DNA from: Syncephalastrum monosporum B8922
Taxonomy: Eukaryota > Mucoromycota > Mucoromycetes > Mucorales > Syncephalastraceae
DNA: 64,000 nt
Assembly: GCA_000697355.1 (NCBI GenBank)
Contig: JNEN01001226.1
Location: 36,054-100,053, forward strand
Direction of reading: 5' to 3'
The notes beneath the pieces were generated by a model that did no database searches, had not been told where the DNA came from, and saw nothing but the letters and a program-made list of their open reading frames with translations. Shown here one piece after another: positions 22,662-34,344 of this stretch. The first letter of the stretch is position 1. Each line of letters begins with the position of its first letter. Made by a program: the position numbers and the translations under genes.

Positions 22662-25231
22662 ATGCTGAGAGGAACCCCCTCCAGTGGTAATGAACCTGAT
22701 TCCGGTGCAACCACCCCCACCGGCACGGGTCCCAGTGAGGATCTGCCTTCCTTGCTTCATGTGCCCTGGAAACAAACGGACTCCATGACTTGGCGGCAGG
22801 CTCTACTGCAGTATATTACAGAGGCCTATGCGGAGGATCCGGTTGTATACGAAGTCGACGCAGACGCGCTCGACCGCTTGCGGGAGGATAGTCTGCTCAC
22901 CAATACAACTCCTAGCTTGACAACGCTCGAACGCCTATTCACGTACTATTCTCAAGTATCTTTCATCTGCTCTCGCTTCCCATTGAATGTGTGTGACATC
23001 TTCTTTTGTTGATAGAGATAATACTGATAACTCGTCAATAGATCAACCTCGGGTTTCCATGGCGCCCTGCCTTCAAACCGTCATCGAAAGCAGGTGCGAT
23101 TACCCCTTGTTCACGAGTGACCATGCATCTAACGACGCCGAATAGAATCCTTGAGTAATCTCAACTATGAGAAAGCATGTGTGCTTTTCTGCATTGGCTC
23201 GGTCTACTCTCAGCTCGGCTGTAACGAGAGCCGGATCTCAACAGATGGCATTCGAAAGTCCTGCAACTACTTCCAGCACGCTGCGGGCTGTTTCCAGCTC
23301 ATCGAGACGGAATGCGCCGCTGATTTGCGCGTTGCAGTGCAGCCCAGCGATCTGGACACCGCAACACTACGCTCCATCGTCAACTTGATGTTGGCGCAAG
23401 CCCAAGAATGCGTCTGGCAAAAGGCTGTGATGGAGCACATGAAGCACGGCACGATTGCTCGCCTCGCTATCAAAGTAGCCGATTTCTACGAAGCCGCTTT
23501 GCCTGGCGCGCCATCTGACTGGCGTGTCTACTTGGAAATTAAATCGGCCTATCTGACAGCTGTTGCGCAATATCACAAGGCCAACGAATGCATATCAAAC
23601 GGACGTTATGGCGAGGAGATCAGTCGGCTGCGTGCGGCCGAGGCATACAATCGCAAGGCATTGGATGCCATCGCTTCCAGCTACGGAGGCATCTTCCTTA
23701 CCCGCAAAAACAACCGGATTCAAGAGTTGTTTGCCAACGACGTGCGGCTGCTCGAAGAGTCCATCGAACGTGACCTCATGCGGGCAGAAAAAGACAACGA
23801 CTTGGTGTACCTGGAGCCGGTGCCTGATGCATCTCAGTTGGCGCCCATTCTGCGATCCGAGATGGTGCGCCCTATAGCTCCCCTGGATGTGACGGAGCCC
23901 ACCCACTGGCTTAAAGAGGTCGATGAATCTTGGAACCACCCCTTATTTGAGAAACTCGTACCATTCGCGGTGCACCAAGCGGCGAGCGTGTATCGCGACA
24001 AAAAAGACTATGTCGTGCAAACCGACATCGTAGCGAGGTGCATGGAGCTGCATGACAATTACAAACGGTACATGCGGAGTCGCCGATACCAAACGTAGAA
24101 ATTCCTCACTCATGGTGTTTGTAGCACATGTGATGAACTGCAACTGCCTCAGGCAGTTGACATGGTCGACCCCCACACGATACCCGCAACGCTGATTGCA
24201 TGCGCTGAAGAAGTGCAAGACGAGGGAGGTGCACAAGCCATCCGTGACATGCTCAACAACGTGCAGCATATGGCCAACAAGGTGAGCGAGCTCCTTGACG
24301 AGGGCTTCAATGCACTAGAAGAAGAGAATGAAGAAGACGAAATCATGCGACGGCGTCATGGCAGCTGTAAGTCAACCTCTAATCCTTGAGCATGCACTCT
24401 TACTGCTGCATACTGATAAACAAAACCAATACGCATGCAGTGTGGAGCCGGCCTCCTTCGCAGCACCTGACGTCCGCCTTGCTAACCCAGGGCAGCAAAT
24501 ATCACGACACATTACAAGCTGCTCAAAAAGCCGACCGTATCGTCCGTGCCAAGGTGAATAACTGGAGCAAGGCCATTGAAGCGCTCTCGAAGCCCATTCC
24601 GGATCTCATCCGAAGCCTGCCGTCCGTGACGGACGACGAGAACTCGCAATACCCCACTGACTTGCTGGAACGGATACGTGTGCTACTTCAGGAATGCGAT
24701 GAGTCGCAAGCACGACGCCAATATACCATGGACGAAGCGCGTTCTCTGGCTGCAGCCGACGATATTAGCGAAGCATTGTTAGCCAAGGCTGCGGCGCTAA
24801 CCAACGGCTCCCCCATTGTCAAGCTCGAACCTGAACAGTTTAATGACGTGTTTACGCGCGAGCTGAAAAAATATGAAGGCTTACAAGCTCAAGTAGAGCA
24901 GTTTACCCAAAAGCATTCGCATCTTTTGTTACGGCTACGTGAAGCGCACGAACAGTTTTTCTTGGTCGTGCAAGGGAACTCTACGGTGGCACGGCGCGAG
25001 AAGGCTATACGAAATCTGGAGCAGGCCTTTGTAAAGCTCAAGGAGATCCGAGTCAATCTCGTAGAAGGAATCAAAGTAAGCAGTAAGATGCGCAGACCAA
25101 TGAACTCGATGGCTCACACGCCTCTGCTATAGTTTTACTCGGAGTATACGGATACATTGACGCAGTTCCGAGATGCATGCTGTGATTTTGCGCTCGCACG
25201 CCGCATGGAAGCCTCTGAGTTGGGAAGATAG
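22662..25231 (+). CDS. RIM20: Rim20/PalA-type (ALIX family) Bro1-domain protein
   Basis: Six exons (22662-22955, 23042-23093, 23146-24067, 24125-24366, 24441-25075, 25133-25231) give 747 residues. Residues about 30-400 are a Bro1 domain: [60 protein letters not shown] and the [19 protein letters not shown] region. Residues about 410-740 are the ALIX V-shaped coiled arms, which bind YPxnL motifs. No proline-rich tail follows: the protein stops with EASELGR. That fits Rim20/PalA, the scaffold bridging ESCRT-III (Snf7) and the pH-response factor Rim101/PacC, better than Bro1 or metazoan ALIX (inference). The start at 22662 gives a short disordered Ser/Thr/Pro leader of about 28 residues. The gene converges on BUR1. 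Confidence 0.88.
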
Positions 25232-25728
25232 AGAGGCATCAGGATATTACTAGCCCGCTCTGCCAGCTGTTATAACCGTGGCTCATTCTTCAGTTACAGC
25301 TTTTGTAATTTCATATTATTATTATATACGTCTATCATCAAATATAAAAATATCGACCCAACAAACCATTATCAGTTGTGCTTTATTCGATTTAGAAGTG
25401 GATAATGGAGATATTTCAAGGTATATATGAAAACCATCATGAGTCTACGTTCTTTCTCTGACTCATTTAATGAGATTTACCTATAGCAGTTTCCTTGAGC
25501 ATAATAGTAAATACGTTTCTGATGCAACCTTTTTATATACATTTCTGAAATTGAGATAGTAGGGGGTAAATGAGGAATGATGGATACGACTGAGGAATAC
25601 TCTTATCGATGAGCTTGAGCCGCCTTTGCGTTTGCGTAGCGTTGTCGATTGTCAAACTCATGAGAAGCACTGTATCTCGGCAAGCTAGAAAAACATCGTG
25701 AGTGGGCATATTATACAAGCGGTGATAT
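25232..25728. other. Intergenic: shared 3' flanks of RIM20 and BUR1
   Basis: AT-rich 3' flanks of two convergent genes, with stretches such as TTATTATTATATA (about 25316-25328). No gene seen. Confidence 0.6.
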
Positions 25729-27111
25729 TTACTCTTCTGGTCTGGCAGGCGCTGGCTCCGTGAAGAAAAAGTCGTGATCGAGAGCGTCCATCGCGGTCAG
25801 TCGCTTCTTTGGATCCAATACGAGGATTTTGGATAGCAAATCAACCGCTAGTGGATCACATTCGTCAAAGTCGATTTGCATACGTCCTTTGTAATGGTCG
25901 AAATGAACCTTGTTGGCATCGGGCAGGTCCCTCCACCCTGGCATCGTCTCTTCCGTGGGAGAGCCAACCAAGCTGAAGATGCGTTTGAGTTGATCCATAT
26001 CATCGGAGCCCTGCAGGATGGGGCGCCCTTTCAGGATTTCGCCCAAAATGCATCTGTTTTCCAGCAATGCGTTGTTAGCAAGAAAGAATACAAAGGGATG
26101 AAAGAGTTCAAGTACGGTAAAGGACTTACCCGACGCCCCACATATCAATGGCGGAGGTATATTTGCGTTCGCCCAGAAGCAGTTCAGGCGGTCGATACCA
26201 TCTCGTGACAACGCATGCTGTATAATCGCGGCCGTCTTCCTCGATACCGCGAGCAAGACCAAAATCGGCGATTTGCAGTATTCCTTTGTTGTCGATGAGG
26301 AGGTTAGCGGCCTTGATATCTCTGTGTAAAATTTTGTTCTAATCCATGCGTGAGTTTGTTTGTGTCGAAAGAAAGGGCATGACGGGCAGTGACATACGTG
26401 GTGAAGGTATGCGGTGCCTTTGAGCAGTTGTTGGAAGTATGTCTTGATGTGAGAAAGGCTGAGGTTGGCGGAGGGGTTCTCGAGCAACCCTGCCAAGTCG
26501 TGGTCCATGTACGGGAACACCATGTATACTTCCGTTTGCTCGCGTCGGCCCGACTCGTCTTTCTCTACAGAGCTGCGTCAACACAACACTACGCTTAAGC
26601 AGAGCACACATGTGCAGATAGTATTACTCCTAAATATCGCCATGTCAGTGAGAGGCACCACGTTAGGGTGATTAAGCTGCTTTAGGATCTTGATTTCTCT
26701 CACAGCCGTGATTGGGATCTAAGCGTCGAAGGCGATTAGACAATCAGTCGTGCTAGCCGGTCGGTCACTTACGCCTTCCTTCTCGTGATGCATCAGAATC
26801 CTCTTTAGCGCGACGATTTCACCCGTCTCCTTGTTCGTTCCTTTGTGCACCTCTCCGAAGGTTCCTTCTCCCAGCTTGGACTCCAATTTGTACTTGGCCA
26901 GCTTGGAGACACCGGTGAAGTTGTGCTTTTTCTTCTTCAGTGGGGTCTGAGGCTTTTCGTAATTGGGGGTGGCCGTAGAATAGGCCGGAGAGGTGCCCTG
27001 TTCCGAGCCATCGTGGCTGGCCTGGCGGGAGGCATGGGAATACAAGGAGCGATCGGTCCGCTTCATATCGAGTTCTCCTCGCTCCGGATCGTCTGGAGAT
27101 TTGCGCTTCAT
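25729..27111 (-). CDS. BUR1: Bur1/CDK9-type cyclin-dependent kinase
   Basis: Exons 27111-26773, 26718-26628, 26564-26398, 26338-26130 and 26053-25729, 376 residues. The kinase domain starts at about residue 74 with [10 protein letters not shown]; Lys103 is the ATP-binding lysine (VALKR). The cyclin helix reads PITAVRE (115-121), the catalytic loop HRDIKAAN (204-211), DFG at 224-226, and the activation-loop Thr239 in [15 protein letters not shown]. The last stretch, with [16 protein letters not shown], is of the Bur1/Sgv1/CDK9 group. These kinases phosphorylate the RNA polymerase II C-terminal domain linker and Spt5 to promote elongation. The 70-residue N-terminus is basic with nuclear-signal-like KKKKH. 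Length is that of CDK9; the long C-terminal tail of yeast Bur1 is absent. It is divergent from the RhoGEF gene. Confidence 0.92.
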
Positions 27112-27929
27112 TATATCAGTTTGTGAAAGGCAGTGTAAACAGAGAAAGGGAAAGGGAATGCGTGAAGAGACCACAATAGAAGGACTTGATGCTGAGTGAA
27201 CCTATTTTGGCCTCGCCCCGCTCGCCTACAGCTGTCGCCGGCTTTTCAATCCCAGCTCCTCATCCTTCTCTTTCTTCTCGCCCCGGACCTTCTTCCTACG
27301 AGGCTGTCAGGACAGTATCATAGGGTCACATCGTGGACACATGTTACTCATGGTACACATATATCTATCCAACATTCAAAAAGAACTCCCAGTTCTATTT
27401 ATATAGTGATATAATTTACTACACAGATTGGGTCCAACAATGCTAACATGTACAGCCGAAAGATAACCGTAGCCGCATCTTGGTTTTTTGACTCGGAAGA
27501 CCTAAATTTCTTTTTTTTTTTATCGCATGCAAAAAATGGTACACTGTACAGAGACCTCTATACTAGCTGCATGCATAAAAAGTTGGGAAGAATTACGTAC
27601 GGGCTTCTCCTTGGCAACGTATCGACCATGAATGTGTGATAATAAAGTTTGACGGATGACCAGCTTTTGCTTATCGAGACATAATACTACTAATGTCTAT
27701 GGATCAAAATAGAAAGTAGAATATCAGTTCAGAAAAAGGGGTCTTAAAGCTGCGTCGCCCGAATCGGTCTTAGTTCACAGTGCTACACAAGCTGAGAGGC
27801 CTTTATCGCTCGGCTGGTAGTTGCACGAACGAATGAGATTTAAGGCTGAACAGCTCCTGTTATCAGCAACAGCATCCTTTATCTTATACACATACTTTTC
27901 TTTCCTTTTCCCTCTAATTTTCGGTACTC
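27112..27929. other. Divergent intergenic region, BUR1 / RhoGEF
   Basis: 818 bases serve as upstream region to both genes. Short frames carry no recognisable motif. A T-run (27509-27521) and a CT-rich stretch before 27930 (27896-27925) are visible. Confidence 0.55.
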
Positions 27930-29910
27930 ATGTCAAGCCGGAAATCCATTCCACTCTTTACTACGAAGAGCGTACACGATCAAGCTAGCTTCACTTTGGA
28001 CTATGATCCAACGTCTCTCGGACTTCCTGGCATAGGCCCCAATCAGCACGTCAATGTTTATAATGAATGGGTTGATGATCTCTCCATTATCGACGGTGTC
28101 TATTATGAATCTGCTGACCAGGACAGCTTTGATGGTGTGTATTGCATATAGCGAACACACTGAGAAATGCAGAAATATCGGTCTTACCATGACAGAATCT
28201 GATCAATTAGATGGCTTGAATGTGGCCAGCTTCGCACACGACGTAGCACAAAAACTTGCTGCATTGCAGCACCTACTACAATCTGAAGTAGCTTATACAA
28301 AAGATTTGACATCCTTCGTTGAGATGCTGTATACACGGGTGTATCCATGGCTCTCTGATCGGTCACAGCAGACGTATCAGCGAGACAAGCAGCTACTCAT
28401 TTTCAGCAAGAAGGCGGACTTGGACACCACGCACAAGATTTGGCAGGACATGGCACTCGTTCATCGCACATTTTCTAATAACCTTAATCAGAGGTATATT
28501 CTTTGCAAAGTGCAAATCGAAAAGAGCACGCTACTTACGGTTTCTTCTGTTGACGCTGAACGCACACGCATTTACATCTACCGCAAAGACTACAGATTTG
28601 GGGCCCTACACAGCTGGTCTCCGATGTCTTCATGCAGCTGGTAAGCTTACAACCTATTACATACTGGCTCGATACATATGCACCTATGACTACGGCAATA
28701 TACATTTACTGATGCTTTCGCTATGTATACGATCAATCGAAAAGCTCCACAGCATCAAGGATACATATGGAGACCTCTGGAGCCGGTATTCACTCGCTAT
28801 TGTCGCATTTGATATGCTCTATCGGGACCCGCTCTTCATTAAGCATATAGAGGTAGACGAGTACAGTGCTGAAGTCTTTTGTACTGATCTGTACCTCATT
28901 TTATCACATATGCATGCGTAAAAGAACAAGACGGACGGTACTAAGAAGAAGGAAAGTAATACCTTCTCTGGCGGCTCTCTTTCAGTAGCTGCCATGGCTT
29001 CCGCCAGTCGTTACCGCCGGCCGTCAGAACCATCTTGCTCTACCTACAGCTCCACGATCGGTTCTGCTTCTGTTCAGTCCATGTTACAGTCTCTTTCTAT
29101 GCCGCTTGATCGTATATCTACCTATACCTCAGTCCTGTCCGTGCTCGATCGCCACACCGGCTTAACGCATCCAGACCATAATGGTCTGACACAAGCACTC
29201 CAACAATTTAAAAAGCTAAAAGAATCCTGGAGCGAAAAGTAAGACGTCGGCTGCGCTGCATATGTATGATGACTACCTGTCGCTTTCGCTAATAGTGATT
29301 TCATCAAACTTTTGCTGTAAGAATAAGGGACTGCTATGCTCATTTCGCTATGCTGGAGGCTTATCATACCATCGCTCTATGTCCTGCAACTGTCACACCG
29401 CACCGTCGCCTTCTGCTCCGCGCGCCGCTCATTAAAGTCAACCTCGATGATCCCAGTGATATTTCCGATGAACGAATCTATTATCTATGCAACGACATGC
29501 TCTTCTTTTGCCGGAAGAAGTCCAAGACCCTTACTCTACAATACAAAGGTTCCTTATCCCTCATGCAGGCGCTAGTTCGTCCTATCTTACCGCAGCTCGC
29601 AGCAGAAATGCTGCAAGGAATGCCATGGATCCGCAAGCCGGTCTTTCCATCATTGACACGCAAGAAAAAGAATGCGCCAAGTCCTATCCCACCCGAACAA
29701 GACAAGGCGATCTATGGAATTGAAGTACTTGTGCCTGAAAATAACGCAGACTACATGGCCGCCTTTCACCAAAATTATGCTGGCTATGGCCCCACCGTTC
29801 GACGTCGTCACGTTTTACGTATGCAGTCTCCTGAAGATCAAGAGAAATGGCTTCACCATGTGCAAGCAGTCATCGATGCTGTGAACATGTCTCCCGCAAC
29901 CATCATGTAA
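27930..29910 (+). CDS. RhoGEF with DH and PH domains
   Basis: Exons 27930-28134, 28196-28493, 28589-28640, 28745-28917, 29008-29238 and 29328-29910, 513 residues. The DH domain covers about residues 80-320: LQHLLQSEVAYTKDLTSFVE (conserved region 1) and SLSMPLDRISTYTSVLSVLD with HPDH after it (conserved region 3). A PH domain follows (about 335-510): RRLLLRAPLIKVNLDD, IYYLCNDMLFFC and a C-terminal EDQEKWLHHVQAVIDAV helix with its invariant Trp. Such proteins load GTP onto Rho/Cdc42 GTPases at membranes. The DH domain is divergent and I cannot name the GTPase. The junction 28917|29008 is the weakest: the stronger-looking acceptor at 28985 would put the next exon out of frame. The gene ends 36 bases from the CWF19 stop. 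Confidence 0.75.
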
Positions 29911-29946
29911 TAATCACCCGACAGAAGTATACAGTACATGTGCTCT

Positions 29947-32383
29947 TTATGTGGGCAACGACGCTGTCCAATCCCATTGCTCCCAATCCTTCAAGAACTC
30001 TAACTGTCTGGCACGGTTTTCGCTCTGGTGGTGGTACTTGGGTCGCCGCCATCGTTCCGGACCGATATCAAGCATGCCCGCAATAGTTTCCTATATGATT
30101 ATGTATATATAAGCATCTGATCACATCGAAGAATACATATGTATTACGAGCCATACCTTGCCAAACCACTGTGGGAACTCTTTCTCATCTTCAATGACGT
30201 GTCCATAGCTTTCGTCAAGACCGACCCATACGTGAAAATAGGGCAAATCTTTGACCATAGCCCGGCGAAACCCGCCGCGCGACGTAGTGTCGATCAGCTT
30301 CTTGTGCTGTGACCATTCTTCGCCGGACGAAAGGATGGATTCCTTAAAATACGCCGGTGCATCTTCATATACGCCGTATGGTACAGGTATGACTTCAATG
30401 GCAGTGTGACGATGCTGACGCAGAGCCAAGACGGTTTCCATAAATATAACGCCTTGGCCTTGCTCATTGAACATCTGGATGAGACATTTCTGGAAATTCT
30501 AAAGCCCAATATTAGTTACTTGCCGTTTCTTTCTTCACTTAGTAGCACTTACTCGAACTTCATCCCAGACGTCATCATCACACTCGAGCATGGAAGACAC
30601 ATGCTGGAGAGGTACGATCTGACAGTGTCCAGGGACAAGCTCCTGCACGTTGGGCAGCGCCAAGTACGTTAAAGTTCCAAGTGAAACCATGGCGCATTGT
30701 GGTGGTCTTGTTTCATGGTAACAGTAGCGACACCTGTCAAGCGCCTGCTGCGTGCGCTTATAATCTACAGCGTAGATTAGTTCGAGTTCATCAAAGACCT
30801 TTTTTCTTTTACGCACCCGAGACAGCCATCTGTCGTTTTTGTTGCTCTGTAAGCCCTTTTCGTGTGCCCATGACATCGGCTTTTTCGTCCATGTAGTCGA
30901 GGTCATTCTTAAAGACGAGTGAGTAGTGATTCAGCTTTCCAAACAGAACGTACCTCAAAAGTAGCATCTGTTGCGATCTTGTTGGCGAACTCAAGGTCCA
31001 TATTACCCTGCGCCTGACTGCCGGCCTTTTCTTGTCGGAGCATATCCATTAAGGACATGTTATCATCCGTGGTACCATATTTGAGACGCTCGCCGGTTTT
31101 GGGGTCGTGGGTGCCCTGGAAACGTTCCTTGTTTTTCCCTTTACGATCTTTGCTGCTGGTGCTGTCATTTTTGAGGGCATAGTCGTACAAGCGACCTCGG
31201 CTGTCAATGGTGGGTAATACATTGACAGAAGCAGGGCCCTAAGAGTGATATATAAGTATACAATTATAGATATTTGCGTTCTTCCGGAAACCTCAGTAGC
31301 TACGCCATTTTGCGCGTCCTCGAAACGTCTCGCTTGTTCGTCATATTCGCGCTGCAACTCGTCCACATTGTCCTTTCCCATCAGTTTTGCTCGCATGAGG
31401 TCTGCGCTTAGTTTGTTGAGTTGGTCGCGTGACATGACAGGTTCTGAAAAAGCGCGAGGAAGATCATGTTGTGTAATGATCACCGGAGTTGCTGGATCAC
31501 TCGGTTGTTCTGGAGCCGCAGCCTTTGCCAGCCGTTCAGCTGCTTCTTTTTCTTGAGGAGAAGGCGAGTCTGGACGACGACGCTTAGCATCACGACCGAA
31601 TTCGTCTTGATCAGGACGACGGAATTTCTGTTGTCGGGAAGTATCCGACTCGGTGAATACGTAGCGACGGGAACTATCTCCCTCGCGACTTTTGCGGCTT
31701 CCTCTGCCGCTGCGGTTACCAAGGAATTCTTCCTCGTCCAGTGCTTCTTGCAGTTTCTCGTATGACTAGCAAGATCGTGAGTAATTTTGCTTGGCTACAC
31801 ATGGCAGCGATGGACATACACCATAACGCTCAAGGGCGACTTGTTCAAAGGGTCTGCCCTCGTCACTGGCTTGCTCTCGGATACGCTTTAACTTCATCAT
31901 GCGCCACTTTGAACCGGCGTCTCCAAACTTGACAGTAGACTTTTCTTGCGGATATTCATCCACAGACATCCCCGTCTTGAAATGTGGGTTCAGTTCGCGT
32001 TCGCTGACCTTAAGCTGTAAAGAAGAGACATGTTTAAGATTGGCGAGTAGATGTCCCCTTCTCTTCTTTCTCACCTGATCGGGATCGGGTTTGTTTGACT
32101 CTGGTTTTTCCTGAGCTCTACCGAGCGATGCAAAGTCAAAAGAGTCGTCCAACATCCAAGATTCTCGCTGGACAGGTGCATTATTGCTAGCGGTCGCTGT
32201 TGCAGTGGGAGCATTGGATGCAGCTGTTGAAATGGCGGATTGTCCTGCTGAAGGGCTTCCTTCATCTGCTTTTTCGACCCAGAGTGAAGGATCCGAGTAA
32301 TCGATTTCTTGATCCTCGTGCTTGGATCTTTTATGCTTCTTGTGCTCCTTCTTTGACTTCTTCTTGTGCTTGTGTTCACCCAT
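29947..32383 (-). CDS. CWF19: Cwf19-type pre-mRNA splicing factor
   Basis: Eight exons (32383-32075, 32014-31820, 31765-31292, 31238-30954, 30907-30817, 30764-30553, 30498-30157, 30090-29947) give 683 residues. The N-terminus is Lys/His-rich (HKKKSKKEHKKHKRSKHED) and nuclear. The C-terminal third holds the two CwfJ domains: DRCRYCYHETRPPQC with GHCQIVPLQHVSSML, and PYFHVWVGLDESYGHVIEDE with EFPQWFGKE. Cwf19/CWF19L2 acts late in splicing; the homologue Drn1 modulates the lariat-debranching enzyme. The first intron (32015-32074) is 60 nt, in frame and free of stops, so retention would only insert 20 residues. Convergent with the RhoGEF gene, 36 bases apart. Confidence 0.93.
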
Positions 32384-32639
32384 GACGCGAAAGTGATCGA
32401 AAAAAGAGTAGCAGAATAATGACGCACTTTTAAAGTGATGCGCGCTGAGTTCCCGATCAAGAAAAATGCTGTGATCATATTTTTTCATGCACCCACTTCC
32501 CCTCACTATTTCCTATTTTCTCCTTTTGAAGCGCCCTCCAGCTTTAACGGAAGATATGTCTATAAGTGCTTCATTGCGTCGTATAAATGCAAAATAAATA
32601 AATATATAAAGTACAGAAAAATCAAAAGGAGGAGAGTGT

Positions 32640-34344
32640 CTAATCTCTAACGCGCTTGGACATGGCGTGGTACTAAAAACGTTAAAATCGATGTTAGACA
32701 GCAAGCACCGTGAAAAATACGTATTCTACTTACGGGCAGTTCATCGTTACTGGACCGAGACTTGAGCCACCGCTGTAAATAACAAAGAAAAGAGACACGT
32801 AGATGAGTACCATTGCATCGTGCTTCGAATACAACACCACTTACCTTGATTTTGGGAAGTCTAAAGACAAACAAGACCAAAACTGCAACGACAATGACAA
32901 CGTTTAGCGTCATATCCGCGCCGTCCTCCTTGTATTTATCGGCGGGAACGAATCCCGACGGCAAGCCTGCGTTCCCAAATTCTTGTGCAGATTCAGCATA
33001 GAGCCCAGTATCCAGCTGAGGCTTCTCTTTTTCGATTGCATCCAGTGCCTTGTCGAGGGTATCGTTGATAGCTTCAAGCTCAGCCTCAACCTCTTGACTG
33101 CCGTTTGCTGAAGGCGTCTCCATCTCTACCGGCTCAGAGCCATCGAGTGCAACCTCTTGCTCGAAAATTGGTTCGTCTTTTCCTTGCTTTCCTTCCTCCT
33201 GATCTTCTTCGATGGGAGCTTCATCGGTCGGGGTGTATTGTATCGTAGGCTCTTCGGTCGCATCTTCAGAGAGAACGGAATCCAGGCCACCATCCTCAGA
33301 CAGTGCAGCGTCTGTGTCAGGCGAGCCCCATTCTCCGCCTTCAACTTGGATATCAGCGTTGTTGTCCAAGAGAGGCTCTTCATCTGCATGGTGCTTGTCT
33401 TGTTGCACTTCGCCAGAAATTCCGAGCTCCTTTTGTGCTTTCTCGACGTCGTCTATGATTGTCTCCGGCAATACGGTGGCAATGCCCAGCTGCTGATCAT
33501 CAATGTTTGGCTGCTCTTCATACTCAGATGCTGCGGCCGTCTCACCGGCATCGGCTTCTTCTTGCTGTTGCTCTTCTTCTTCCTCTTCTTCTTCTTCCAA
33601 GAGTGCTTCTTCTTCTTCCTTGGGTTTATCCCATGGCTGCTCTTCAACGAGCTCGCTCTCTTCGGCTGTGTCTTCGACCGTGTCATTTTGCAGGGTTGCT
33701 GTGCCATCTTCCACCTCAGCATCAGCGTTTTGCTCAAATTCATCTAGAGGCTCCTCCCCCGAAGCGATACCCGTAGAGTCTGCTGCTTCTTGTTCTTCCT
33801 GGGTCACTTCGAGCTGCTCGTACTCGTCAGCCTCTGTTTCTTGCTCTGTCGTAAAGTCGGGGTTCACGTCAAAGGAGTCGTCCTTGCCCGTGCCTGATTC
33901 TTGCTCGGTATCAAGAACTTGCTCGGGATCGTCGACAGGCTCTTCCAGCAAAAATTCGCTGTTTTCTTCTTGGGCATCGTCATTCGTGTCCTGGCTTTTA
34001 TCTTCGGTCGTCTTGTCGGCTTGTTCGTCTTCAGATGTCTTCAAGAAGATACTATCCTCTTGGCCTTGTTCGCCCTTGTTATCGATCTGAGCACCGCTAT
34101 CGGTATCATCGACGACCAGAGCCCCGCTGTCATTCTCATCCGCTGGGAGAATCTGGTCCTCCTCTTCAGCTGACTTGTCAATGCCCGCTGATGACCATTC
34201 GTCGGCGAGTTCATCCACCGTCACTTTGTCTTGTTCCTGAGAATCATCAACGATGGGCGGAGCAGCATATGCTCCCGAAGCACCAGCGGCTATGGCGATG
34301 ATTGCACCCAGTGCCTTGCTACGATGAGAATTATAGAGCGACAT
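32640..34344 (-). CDS. Acidic single-pass membrane protein of unknown function
   Basis: Exons 34344-32845, 32772-32734 and 32672-32640, 523 residues. I do not recognise a family. Residues 1-28 look like a signal peptide (ALGAIIAIAAGASGAYAAPP). Residues about 29-460 are disordered and dominated by Glu, Asp, Gln and Ser, with a run of about 20 acidic residues and Gln near the middle. One hydrophobic segment follows near residue 480 (LNVVIVVAVLVLFVF). The predicted cytoplasmic tail is short and basic (RLPKIKRWLKSRSSNDELP, then YHAMSKRVRD). This predicts a type I protein with an acidic luminal or surface stalk; calcium binding or a wall spacer is speculation. The two small 3' exons are supported by good splice sites and phase. 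Confidence 0.72.

Noticed and set aside
28985..29090. Strong acceptor TTTCAG at 28985 in the RhoGEF gene
   Set aside because: Using it shifts the frame and stops before the conserved PLDRISTYTSVL segment; the weaker GCCAG at 29007 keeps it.
33157..34301. Plus-strand frames opposite the acidic membrane protein
   Set aside because: Antisense of a GAA/GAG-rich gene gives long Ser/Leu/Phe frames; no motif.
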